Assembly: GCA_024516155.1 (NCBI GenBank)
Contig: JAJJXM010000033.1
Location: forward strand, 557,652-621,651
DNA length: 64,000 nucleotides
From: Pyronema omphalodes
Taxonomy: Eukaryota > Ascomycota > Pezizomycetes > Pezizales > Pyronemataceae
Reading direction: 5' to 3'
In this document: positions 27,101-37,863 of the stretch, piece after piece
Layout: each line of letters opens with the position of its first letter
How positions within the stretch are numbered: the stretch's first letter is position 1
The notes under the pieces: generated by a model
What the model was told of the DNA's origin: nothing
The model's database searches: none
The model's input: only the letters and a program-made list of their open reading frames with translations
Program-made: the position numbers and the translations under genes

Positions 27101-28529
27101 TCTATCCCCCCCCCCCCCCCCCCCCCGCTGAATCTATTCTTCAAGCCCTACCATTATTATCCCGCACCTCCTTCTGTAACGAACACGAGTAACTAAACAA
27201 CCACACATCAAAATAAAAGCAACCATCCTACTCATAATCACATATACCACGTAAAACCACCATCATAAAGTAAAGTAAACCCTCTTGAACCGATAGTTGG
27301 GTCAGTGTGCTTGATAATATAGGCTGATGGGGAATTTCGTCAGCTTCAGTGAGAGACTGGTTTGGGGTGCGGTGGTTGATGAGTTTTGGGGGGTTTGGTG
27401 ATATGGATTGGATTGGATTTTCGGTAGGTAGGTAGGCTGGTTAGTTGGGAGGTCGGCTGGAAGATGTGTGGTGAGGGGTTATGGAGAGAGTCTGATGGTT
27501 ATTTGGAAATGGATATGGTTACCTTCAATCCCGCCCAGCTGCGTTGCGGTTGATTGATACTGAGATTTTGACGGCTGTTTGTGTTGATCAACGTTCCCAT
27601 TCACCCTCTCTCCGTTGGGATTCTTCAGGACTGTCAGGGACTATATACTCTCCATGTGTAGGTTTACTAGATGTAATCAGTAGAGAAGGCATACCGTCTA
27701 TAATGCTTGGCGGGGATGCATGTATGCTATCTATCTCCTTCTGTACGTCATCATATCACCACACCTTATACCCGGCCATATCACCTTTTCCAAGAAATCA
27801 CGCAACATTCTTCATCCACTATCAAAATTGCAATCAAGTATCAACAAATTTAATATTTCTTCTTCATTTAAACAGCCACTGTTATCTACATATTCCAACC
27901 AAATCTATCCTAATAAACGAAAAAAGAAAAAAACTTCACAAAAACCCGCTGTTAATTACATTCATATAGTATCACTCACTCACCCATTCGCTTCCAATCC
28001 TCACCGTCTCTCCACCGCATCTTCTCCGCAGCTTTGCCGCGGCTTCGTGACATTTATGACATGCTTTTAATGTTACAGTTACAGTTACAGCCACCATATA
28101 TATAAAACAAAGATCTCAATAAGTAAGTACTTCGACATCGCATTTTGCCCCTGACTCTCTGCTACGACCAAAATATACAGCATTATGAAAACTATACAAA
28201 CCGGTATCTTCCTCTTTCCTTCTTGCCTGCCCTCCAAAATATAACTAAGAAATAAACAATAAAAAAAAGCTCCCTAGAGTATTTAGATCCCAAAAATATA
28301 CAAAGGAGAAATAAAAGAAAAATAAGAAAAAGAAAAACCAAAAAGTATCGCTTGGTATCTAAGGAAACAAAACCGCTGGTGCACAAGTTAAGGAAATAAT
28401 GAAACCACCGCTATATATGCAAAAATTTCATGAATCTCTACCGCCCACCCCCGCCCCCGCTTCTTCCGTTGTTTAATTCCTTTGCTCTTCGATGGCTGCG
28501 CTTTTGCTGGCTTCATTCGCTACCCTTGC
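24125..28529. other. Intergenic region between AT-hook and hydrolase genes
   Basis: No supportable gene. It contains the presumed promoter of the AT-hook gene at its left end, a purine-rich block on the + strand at about 25900-26220, a 21-bp poly-C tract at 27106-27126, and AT-rich sequence at 28080-28430 that probably includes the 3' UTR of the hydrolase gene. Frames of up to 141 codons at 27.5-28.0 kb have no recognisable domain. Confidence 0.6.
27106..27126. repeat. Poly-C tract, 21 bp
   Basis: Uninterrupted run of 21 C on the + strand. Confidence 0.95.
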
Positions 28530-30767
28530 TTAGTCCGCCCACCGCCTCTCACGTCCCCCACCCTCGACTTGCCGTCCTTCAACAACCTTTTTCCAATCCC
28601 TCCATTCGGTCGCAATCTCCTCCAAAACACCACCCATAACCATTGCACTGGCCATCAAACCATGTCCCTCCGTTGGGAGAATTCGGACCTCACATCTTCT
28701 CATAGTTTTTCCGAGCCACTTGACGTTCTCCACCGGGACTCTTGTATCCCTTACTCCATGGTGTATAACAACTTCCCGGACAATATCGACATATCTGAAT
28801 CCAACTGGCCTATTGCGCTCCAAACACACCAACAAGTCGACGGCTGGGTTTGCGTTTCTCGTAGAAAGCGACCAAATAGCCGAGGTCAACCTTTCGTCGT
28901 AAGAGGTTTGTCTCTCCTTCTCCTGAGCAGCGGCAATAGCAGCAAGCATTAACGAGGCCTCTACTTGCTCCGGGGTCGGTTCCGAGGGTTCGTTGGGTTC
29001 CGGGTTTGAGCTGTTAATTAGCGTGTCGCGTTTAGCTGCATCCCTAGCCGCAGGAGGAGCCGGGGTGACGGAGCGGCGGTTTTTTCTTCTGCTAGCGGCA
29101 GTGCGGGGGAGGGAGGTAGTAAGGGATGAGGAAGTCGCAGACATGAAAGAGCTGTTGGCAGCTTTCAAAATTGGGGTAGGCAAAGCACGTAGGATACGCT
29201 GTGATGTCGGGATTGATCCAGCTTTCTCTTTGTTGTCACCAGTGCTCACAACTGACTCCATTTGTGATGGTGGAATCCATGGGGCGAGTAAATGAATCTT
29301 GCCACGGATATGGCCCGGCATACGCAGCGCTGTTGCGAGCGCATAGATGGCTCCTGCAGAATGCGCGAGGATGCTAAACTTTGTGATTTTGAGGGCTTGG
29401 CAGATGTATAGGACGTCGTCAGGCCAGTTCAGCACTGCTTGCTCAGTTTCGTCAACGGGATCTGACTCTCCAACACCAGGTCTATCCGGAGTAATGAGAC
29501 GCAATCCCAATGTAAGGGCGAGCTCGTCATAGAATGCAGTCACATATCTGGTAAGCCCCATTCCCACGCAAACAAAGACAGCGAATCCCTGTGGATCTCC
29601 AACCTCCGAGAAGGAAACTGTACGACCCGACGTCGGCATACGGATCTTTTGCGTCAGTCGTGGCGAGCAGAGGTATGCATCAACCGCGTCATCCACCGAG
29701 TCCGCCGAACTCGGGCGCTCGGCCTCCTGGAAAGAAGGACGAATTGGCGAAGTCGGCTGGTGAATTCCGGTAACACCCACATACTGATCCGAGCTATGTC
29801 TACGCTTACTCCTCGAAGGCAACGAGTCAGAACGCTTTGGATATCCTTTTGATCGTCTTTTTGATGTTTTTGCAGTTGGTATAGGTTCCCTGAAACTTGG
29901 TAGATTGGGCGCAGGGGCGGGGCCGCCCCCATCCTCCTCCTCGGTCAGACTTGTCGAGGTAAAAACGGGGGATCCGATCGGGGAGTTATACAGCGTCTTT
30001 CCAGTTTGCGCACTGGGCTCGGGCTCCCGCTCCTGCTTCGGACTGCGATCCCCCTTTCCCAAACTGCTCGACCGCTGCAAGAAATCTCCCATACCCATGC
30101 CTGTACTGGCACGATCCTTATCTCTGTGTCTTCTGTCTCTGTCGCTGCGCACACGTTCCCGCGATGAATTGTAGCTCAGCCTACTGGTACTGGCATTTCC
30201 AACGGACACAGCAGAGTCGCGCGACGGCCTCCGTTCATGTTCAGGTGGTCGGTTCATGTAGGTACGGACATAATCCGGAATATTACCATTGACGCCAAGT
30301 CCCGAGTGCAGACTGCTCCGTCTACTGTGAGAGTGAAGACTGTCGTTCTTGGTGTGACTTGAGTAGCCACTGGGAGGTTTGCTGGTGCGCACAACCGGTG
30401 CCATTGCAGCATCATCGGGATGCAGGTAATCAGCGATCACCGTATCCGGAATTGGTTCTGGTTCAGCGGGAACGGGAGCCAGCGAGCCGTAGAGAAATGG
30501 GTTATGCAGAGGACTGGGCTGCAGTTTTGACAGCTGATCGACCAGTGAGTTGATGACCTCTGGCGATGCGGCAGTAGTTGACAACATGTTTGAACCATGC
30601 GGCGGGGCACTCCTGCGACGAGAAGAACCGTCGGACCGTCGCGAGCTACGGTGCGACGACGAGTGACGACTTTTGTGGTGGGGAGAGCCTTCGGGAGAGA
30701 GGTGAATGGAATATTTTGGCGACGATGGAGACAACGGCGGATGCGGTGATAGAGTGTCTGTAGTCAT
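28530..30767 (-). CDS. Alpha/beta-hydrolase fold protein with long disordered N-terminus
   Basis: Single-exon frame of 745 residues. Residues 1-370 are low-complexity (Ser, Arg, Pro, His), with many SxxR/RxxS patches that look like phosphorylation sites. The hydrolase domain begins near 380 (GRTVSFSEVGDP). Visible elements: VGMGLTRY (401-408) at the oxyanion-hole position, DRPGVGESD (428-436), the nucleophile elbow AHSAGA with Ser470, Asp674 in HGVRDTRVP, and His702 in TEGHGL, together a complete Ser-Asp-His triad. Between elbow and acid lies a roughly 150-residue insertion (about 505-650), half of it low-complexity, where a lid or cap would sit. The substrate is unknown; an esterase or lipase-like activity is the family expectation. 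No signal peptide is seen. Pezizomycotina commonly carry hydrolases of this kind annotated only by fold. Confidence 0.85.
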   Translation of the reverse strand: MTTDTLSPHPPLSPSSPKYSIHLSPEGSPHHKSRHSSSHRSSRRSDGSSRRRSAPPHGSNMLSTTAASPEVINSLVDQLSKLQPSPLHNPFLYGSLAPVPAEPEPIPDTVIADYLHPDDAAMAPVVRTSKPPSGYSSHTKNDSLHSHSRRSSLHSGLGVNGNIPDYVRTYMNRPPEHERRPSRDSAVSVGNASTSRLSYNSSRERVRSDRDRRHRDKDRASTGMGMGDFLQRSSSLGKGDRSPKQEREPEPSAQTGKTLYNSPIGSPVFTSTSLTEEEDGGGPAPAPNLPSFREPIPTAKTSKRRSKGYPKRSDSLPSRSKRRHSSDQYVGVTGIHQPTSPIRPSFQEAERPSSADSVDDAVDAYLCSPRLTQKIRMPTSGRTVSFSEVGDPQGFAVFVCVGMGLTRYVTAFYDELALTLGLRLITPDRPGVGESDPVDETEQAVLNWPDDVLYICQALKITKFSILAHSAGAIYALATALRMPGHIRGKIHLLAPWIPPSQMESVVSTGDNKEKAGSIPTSQRILRALPTPILKAANSSFMSATSSSLTTSLPRTAASRRKNRRSVTPAPPAARDAAKRDTLINSSNPEPNEPSEPTPEQVEASLMLAAIAAAQEKERQTSYDERLTSAIWSLSTRNANPAVDLLVCLERNRPVGFRYVDIVREVVIHHGVRDTRVPVENVKWLGKTMRRCEVRILPTEGHGLMASAMVMGGVLEEIATEWRDWKKVVEGRQVEGGGRERRWAD

Positions 30768-33700
30768 TTTGGGAGGTTGTACGGTTGGTCCTCTGTTTTG
30801 TTCTGTTTCGGTGTGGCCAGCTGAATACCTCTGCTACACTGCTTGTGTCGCAGGTTAACAATGCTTGTGGGCAATAATATGAATATCGCTTGTGAAAAAA
30901 TCCGAAGGAAGGCAGGTGCGTTCGATGGTGTAGGCGAATAGGTTGGATGCAGTGGTGATCAGGTTCAGAGTTTGTTAATATGGACTCGCATTCAGAGGCT
31001 TTGTAGAGAGGGTGTCGAGGGTTTCGAGGGTGACGAGTGTCGAAGTGTACTTGGTGGGTGTGGAGCAAGTAAGGGACGCGAACTCTAATGGTGATCTTCG
31101 GGAAACAAACAGCGGTTGTGGGTGGTTGCAGCGGAGGAGGTGTAGTAGTTGGTATGTAATGGTGGGTGGTGGGTGTCTCCAACCTCCGAATATTATTATT
31201 ATTGCACACTGGCGGGAGTAGTGATTGTCGTCTGTCCGTTCTCGCTCGCTCCCCGAATGTTCCGGAACACTACGTGAGATGGAGGATGAGTGGAAGAGAG
31301 GGGGAATAGAGGGAGAGGAGGTGACGGAAGAGGAGGAGCAGAGTATAGTCTGGCGGTGGAAGTGGAAGTGGAAGTCAGATGGAGAGAAGTGTCAGAAGTG
31401 AGTGTATGCAAGAAGCCCTCTCGTCTGGACTGACCGAACAGGATCTATGATTGCCCTTTGGCTTCTTCGTGCGCTTCTTTCCTTCCTTCCCTCCCTCCCT
31501 CCCACCTTCCTTCCTTCCTCCCCTCCCACCTTCCCTCACTCCGTCCCATACTCCTCCCTCCATTCCTTCATTCCTCCCTCCCTCTCTCCCCCCCTCCCCC
31601 TCTTCCCCCGTTTTGCCCTGCCCTGCTCTGCCCGCGCACTTCCTAATCTCACCCCTCCACCACTACATACCCTCTGCCCCATTCTGCCCCGAGCGATTTC
31701 TCTTTTTTTTGCCGTTGGGCCCTTCCCTGGCCGGGTGCACTGCAATTGCGGATCTCTTCCTATGGTGCCTTTCCTCTTGACCCTAACTCCATTTCTTCAT
31801 CTTCTAGCTCTCTTCTTTCGCCCCTTCTTTTCTGTCTGCAATCTCAGCTCGCGCGTCGCCTACATGCCGTCAGTGCTCGCCGCGGTCTCCTGGTCTGCTT
31901 GCTTGCTATTTTGCATTTTTGAGCTGAGTTCTTCGCAGCTACGATGCTTGGTCTAGTACATAGCAGCGCGCAAAGCAATCAGTCCGCTAAAAGCTCCTGG
32001 TTCGTTTCTTCTTTGCAGCTCGCGCAGCAAGCCTCTGTCTAGCGACCGCACCGGCTAAGGCAGCTCTATCTAACATTTTACAGCCATCTAACGGGCGGCG
32101 TGAGAAACGTAGTTGAAGCGTTGTCGAAGATTACGTTTAATTTCCCACATGGAGTCTTGCCTTGGGAAGACGAGTAAGGGGTGCACAGACCTCAACGATT
32201 GGCGGATGTGGATGGGTCGTTACTTTTACTGCGATGCCCTGCGCTGCAACGGTACTTGATTAAAAGCGATGAGCTTTGCGGATTTGTGATTGATTTTTTC
32301 CCAGCCGGACCAGTTAAGAACGCAGGCGCAGGCAAGGGAGCAACGCAGCAGAAGAAAATTCCATGCTGGCTGCTGCTGCTGCTTAGGCGGGGTGCATACG
32401 CGAAGCTGATTTGATCATTCGGCTACGATTTCATGAAGCGAGCGTGCGGAGGTGATAGGGCAAGCTGCAGTTGATATGCATAGCGGCAGTGGCGATTCAC
32501 CCTTCATCGTGCTGAAGCGTGCATAAAAAAAAACACCAGCTGACAACCAGGTGATCATCTGGTTGGACAGTCGCCGATTTCATGCTGGCTTTTCCTTTTT
32601 CTTCACAAATCCAGTTAAGTCAAAAAAAGATGGGCCGTTGCTTTTCCTGGTCTTCGGATGGTCAAGGTCGATGCGCCCACCGGGCTCTCGGGGATCTCAG
32701 GGTGCCCGCATGCCCGGACGATCGGTAGTCCAAATTTACCACTCCGGCGCTAGCTTATTAAGCATAACGGGAGAGCCCGCCGCCGATGGAAATCAGGAGA
32801 AGGCCTGGCGAGCTTGGGATGGCCATACCGGCTACTGGTGCCGATGGAATTGCATATTCACCCTGGCATCGAAGCCACTGTCAGAGAGCACGACTGGCAT
32901 CATGGAAAGTACACAAACCTTGGCGACGATCAAACATACCAGTGGAATCTCTATTTCGGTATGGGCCGTCTGTCTTGTGAACATCCATGAGGGAGAGAAT
33001 CATTTCTATGGACACCGGCTTCTTGCGGGTTGGCCGAAGACTGAGGTTTCGAAAATTGGCTTCTACTTTTTCTTCTGTGAGGAGTACATATCTGGTCTTT
33101 TCAAGACGCTATACAGCAACCACAGTAACCATTCAAAGAGACAAGGCTCTTGATGAAGCCTAGGGCCAATGCAAATTTGCTTCCCACATCAGTCTGCCGC
33201 CATATGTTCCGCATGCAGCTATCCCAACCCATCAAAGTGCCCAGGAGTGGCATGGTATGACTTGTCCGGAATATAGTATTAAACAGATAACCAAAAATAT
33301 ATAAACAAAAAATAGCCATCCATTATCTCTACGGAAATCCCAAGGAGACCTGATCCAAATAAACACTGCCTTCATTATCCTCATGAACTTCAAATTGTGA
33401 CCTCTGAACCAAAAACCACAGCAAGAGTCAGTAAAACCCAATAAACTCACTCAACCTAAGTAGCCAAACAAGAAACTCCGACTGATACTGATATTTCCAA
33501 GCTGCTGCCGTACCAGGAAGTACAGAGTAAACCCAGTTCTGATATTATCCGATTCCTTTCACATCGAATGCTTATCCTATCCAATACCCATTTTATCCAA
33601 TTCCTAGTATATCCAATTCCTGGTATATCCAATTCCTAGTATATCCAACTCCTAGTATATCTAATTCCTAGTATATCCAGTTCCTAGTATATTTGATTAG

Positions 33701-35256
33701 GGCGTCCCATAAATGCCCAAAGATACACAATTAACAGACATATGTACTTCCCATCCTCTTCTTCATAGGAATCAGTCAAATTATAAACATAAAAACCTCA
33801 CAATGACATAGCATAGACAATATAAATCCAGCCTTTATTTCCAAATTTCAACAGCTCATTCCACATCAATTCATATCCATATCAATCACTATACATATCC
33901 ATAATAACCTTGTCCACCCATATAATCATTACTATACCCCCCAATTTTTTCTTTCTGGGAAGTTAACTGGTTGGTATATCAATATTATCAAAGTCATCAA
34001 CAATAATACAAACATCATATTTCACTGTGTATAAAAATCCCACCAAATTCCATATCAACACCAGTAGAGTAACGAACGTTAATGTTTCACCATCCCACAG
34101 TCGTAGCATGAAACCTAAATATGACGTTTGTTTTAATTTCTGTGCCGCGTTTTAGTGGTAGAGATTTTTTTTTTTTTTTTTGAAAGGTTAATATATGTAT
34201 AACTGTGTCTTTTTTTATTTATTATTTATTTATTTGAAATTTTGAATCCCGGTTACCTACAGGCTGCGGTTTTGGTTTTGGTTTTATATGCAGTTGTACC
34301 GGTTACCGTTATGCCAAGGCTGCTGGTGGGCCGTGAAATAAAGAAATAAAGAAATTAATAAATTAATAAATTAATAAATTAATAAATGAAAATATCCGTT
34401 GTATATAGATGGGATAATGGGTACCATGGGATATGAAAGGTACCGACGAGAATGGAATTATGGGAGGGTATTGTGTTATTTCATTATGAATAAGTTATGG
34501 ATATCGAGTGGCGGGTTTTAGTAACTACATCATCATTAACCTCTTCGAGTTGTATCATCGGGTAATCCCATCGAGTAGCTTCATCGAGTAACTTCGTCGA
34601 GTAAGTTCATTGATACCTCGTAAGTAACAACTTCCAGTAACCTCATCGAGTAACCTACTAAGTAACCCCTTGGAGTACGTAACCCCATCGGTAACTTTTT
34701 CGAGTAACCATTTCCAATTTCATCGAGTGCTCAAAAACAGTCAATAAACACCTCATTGTTTACCCACCACAAATGATGATTTCACAATATCCGAGAGAAT
34801 TCGTTTCCAATGTAGAGATAATAAAATAAACTACTGCAATTCCCATCCTTACTATCCCACCCTTGCTTCCAATCTCTTCCCGTTCCCTTCTCTTCTCTTC
34901 CCTTCCCTTCACTTCACTTCACTTCACTTCCCTTCCCTTCCCTTCCTTTCCTTTCCTTTCCTTAACTACATAACCATAACCAAGCAACTGAGAAGAAGAA
35001 CAAGAAATTATTATACGTCATTAAACCCTAACTTTGATGAATTTCAAGGTAAAGGTAAAGTCGTGCTTGTTGCATGGTATTGAAGGAAAATATTCGAGAT
35101 GAGTACCCCCCCCCCCACTCAGGCCGTAGTCTCCGAATAGTCACCCACAGTCCCCACATCCACTACGTCTTATCTCACAGTCTGACAGTCTTGCTCCCCC
35201 CACTCCCCATACCCTGTCAACGCCACCATTCTTACTCCCCACTGCAATCAGTTCCG
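30768..35256. other. Intergenic region between hydrolase and VPS9
   Basis: No confident gene. The left part is the presumed promoter and leader of the hydrolase gene. It has a purine-rich stretch on the + strand (about 31279-31389) and a pyrimidine-rich stretch (about 31466-31623); the latter opens Ser/Pro-rich frames in all three forward frames, which argues against coding. A 160-codon ATG frame at 32671-33153 (+) has no recognisable domain. From 33.5 kb on the sequence is AT-rich with tandem repeats: a 16-bp unit x6, TTAATAAA units (about 34350-34388), GAGTAAC-type units (34510-34730), and CTTCC/CTTCA tracts (about 34880-34963). Confidence 0.6.
33595..33690. repeat. 16-bp tandem repeat ATCCAATTCCTAGTAT, 6 copies
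   Basis: Six head-to-tail 16-bp units with one or two substitutions in copies 2, 4, 5 and 6. There are no spacers, so it is a plain minisatellite. Confidence 0.9.
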
Positions 35257-37863
35257 CTACGTAGTACAAAGCGCCAAACACGCATCGACAGCATCACCAA
35301 CCCGACCTTCCTTAGCATTAACAACATCACAAATAACCTCTCTATCCAATGAAGGAAACATTCCCTGTAACGTCAACACAACCTGTTCATATTCCATTCT
35401 TACGATCCTTCTTGCCTCTTCCGCTTCCGCGCTTGCTTGTCTAGCTGCTGCTTCTGCTGGTGTGTATCGACTTCCCGGGTATCCATGATGACCAGCGGGG
35501 GTTGGAAGATCGCCGGCTTCGTGACGAGTTCCCTGACGTCTTGGACCCCGACGTCCTCCGAGGGCGGTTAGAAGTGCGTCGTCCCCTTGGTGATTTTGAT
35601 TTGCGGGGCCTTGTTGATGGGGTTGGGATTGGTGATCCGAGGAGGAGGGGGAAGAGGAGCTGCCGGAGGTTAGTTCGTCCGCAAATATGCGGCCGATAGT
35701 GGTCAGCGGTTTCTGTAACGTACGCAAGATGCCGGTTGCGGCGGTTGTGAGCTTTTCATCTGAGTCTTGGTGTTCTTCTTTTTCGTTAATTCGGGAGGAT
35801 GTTGGCCGGGATTGAGAATTGGAGGAGCTGGAGGTTGTGGGCTGACCCGCTGTCCCGTGGGAGGAGATGGGCTTGGGGGGAGGAGGTGGCGGTGAAGCTG
35901 GTGGTGGTCGCTCCGCGATGGCGGCAACGGCGGCTTCTACATTACGTTCAAATTCCTCCGCCGTAATGGTCAAGGAAGAACGGTCTAGGTTTTCGATGAA
36001 TTGAATTGCACCCATCTTTTAGTTGTAAGTAAGCAACGCCTTTAATAGACCTCGTCATCATTCGTAAGGGCTTATCTATCACTTACCAAAGAGCTCAAAT
36101 AGTATCCCGCCTCACCGGTCAGTTTATCCGGGTTTCTGAAGCGAAGAATGTATTGAACATTGCTGACTAGATGTTCTGGGTTGGCGCGGAGTACTACATA
36201 GATTAATAGTGGAACAAATTTATCTGCACTCTCGTCTGATTTTGAGTGTCTCAATAGACCTATTGAGGATTGTAAGCTTTCTTCATTCTTCATGCAAAAT
36301 CCAGAAGGGCAATTAAGCCAACCTACCGAATATCACCTTGCAACAATTCAACACACAGATGACCTTATCCCTAGGTGCCCTATAAGTGCCGATTTTCAAC
36401 ATTTCCTTTACCGCCAAGTCAAGAAACCTTCTCCCGGCATCCCCGCTGACAGTATCCTCAATATCCAGATGCTCTTCCCTTATCCAAGAGTATATGCGTA
36501 CTTTCTGTGTTAGTACCTCATCCCTCTCTACATCCTCCTGATGCTGTCCTCTTCGGCCAGGAAAGTGCTCATCAGTCCTCCTACCATCCGGAGCCGGTAT
36601 CGCCGGTGAAAATGTCTGTGTGTACAACCGATTCATAACCAGCTTCTCCATACCCTCCATAGCATTATCCATCTCACCATCTCCCACCTCTCTCCATACC
36701 TCACACAAATCCATCTTGGCATATATAAAGTTGAGGAAATCTCGTACTATCTTGACTTGCTCATGTACCATCCACTGTTTCTTTGCAAATTCGTGTAAAA
36801 AGCTTCTTAGAAACTTTGCAACAGGATCCGCAGACCTGTGCCTCAGCTGTGACAAAAACCGATGGAAATCAAATGGAAGGTCCTCATCTGGTGGTGGAGG
36901 CCTATGCAGTGTAGCTGGCATGGTTGGAGTGCTATCTACCTTCTGTGTCGACAATATCGGGGTGGGTAATGGTTTCTCTAAACCAGAAGCTGAAAGCGGA
37001 CGACTTAGGTTTGTTGTTTGCGTCTCAACTTCCACCGGTTGTGTCGATGAAGAAGGCTCGGAATGCTCCGTAGACAAAGAGCTGCTCCGTGGTGGGTGGA
37101 TACCCCCCAGTATCGGGGATCCTATTGACGACGTAGAATGAGATCGCTGAAGTTGCTCCCCGGCTAATGAATCTCGATGGCTCTTTTCTACTAAATCATG
37201 AATCACAGAACTGGTCCCATCGTTCTCGTCATCTGAATGTGATTTGCCCGGCGCGCTAGGTGTGCTTTCTGGTAAGGGGGTGCTAGGCCTGCTGTTGCCC
37301 GGTGTCACGGGTGGGTGTTCGAGGTAAAGTCTGCCATTTGGTGAGGGGCTAGATTGGAGTACATCCTTTGATGGAAGGTCTTTTGGGGGGAGGTCTTTTG
37401 GCGGGGGAGCTGGAGGAGGAGGGGAACAGATAGATATTGGCATATCGGTCATATCGGTCTCTATCGCTGCCGGCGTCTCAGGTCGGCTGTTTTGGAGATC
37501 ATCTCTGGTATGGATATGTTTCATGGAAAGCCCCGAGGTCAAGGCGGCAAGCTCAGAATCTGTTTTCGCGCGTAGCACTGGTGTAGAGATCTCGCTATAA
37601 ACGGCGGCGGGTTGTTGTGGTGGTGTTGGTTGATCGTCGTCGGCGTCGGCGTCGTCGGCGGTAACGGTAAGCTCCCCCTCTCCCGGTGCTGTTTCAGTTG
37701 CGAGGTTTCCAGGCAGAGCCAGGTCCACGTTCTTGGGGGAATTGCCGACCGATACTGTCGGGTCTTGGTCGACTGGTCTCGCGTCGTCTTCGGCCTCCGG
37801 CCTTGTGGCGACTAGATCATCGGGATTTGAGCTCGACGGAAGTTCGTGTGACTGGACAACCAT
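35257..37863 (-). CDS. VPS9: Vps9-type Rab5 guanine nucleotide exchange factor with CUE domain
   Basis: Activates Rab5-family GTPases (Vps21/Ypt51 in yeast) on endosomes, in the vacuolar sorting route. Exons are 37863-36327, 36259-36087 and 36015-35257 (822 residues). The introns are 67 and 71 bp with GTAGGT and GTAAGT donors, phases 1 and 0. Splicing restores the block IFG|LLRHSKSDESADKFVPLLIYVVLRANP and YYLSSL|MGAIQFIENLD. The first 330 residues are disordered (Ser/Pro/Glu). The helical bundle plus VPS9 domain spans about 330-585. The Asp of SADKFVP (D525) and the Tyr pair of GEAGYY (565-566) match residues needed for exchange activity in Vps9 and Rabex-5. A linker rich in Pro, Ser and Gln leads to a C-terminal CUE domain (about 781-822) with the MFP motif (789-791), which binds ubiquitin in Vps9. 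The long N-terminus makes it about twice the yeast length, as is usual in filamentous fungi. Confidence 0.95.

Noticed and set aside
31402..31956. 184-codon Ser/Pro-rich frame on the + strand
   Set aside because: Lies in a polypyrimidine tract that is open in all forward frames; more likely the upstream region of the hydrolase gene.
32551..33153. 200-codon frame on the + strand
   Set aside because: It begins with GTG; the first ATG (32671) gives 160 codons. No domain, no splice extension, composition not convincing. Could be reconsidered with transcript data.
33595..33690. Regular 16-bp repeats considered as a CRISPR-like array
   Set aside because: There are no spacers between units and the genome is eukaryotic; it is a minisatellite.
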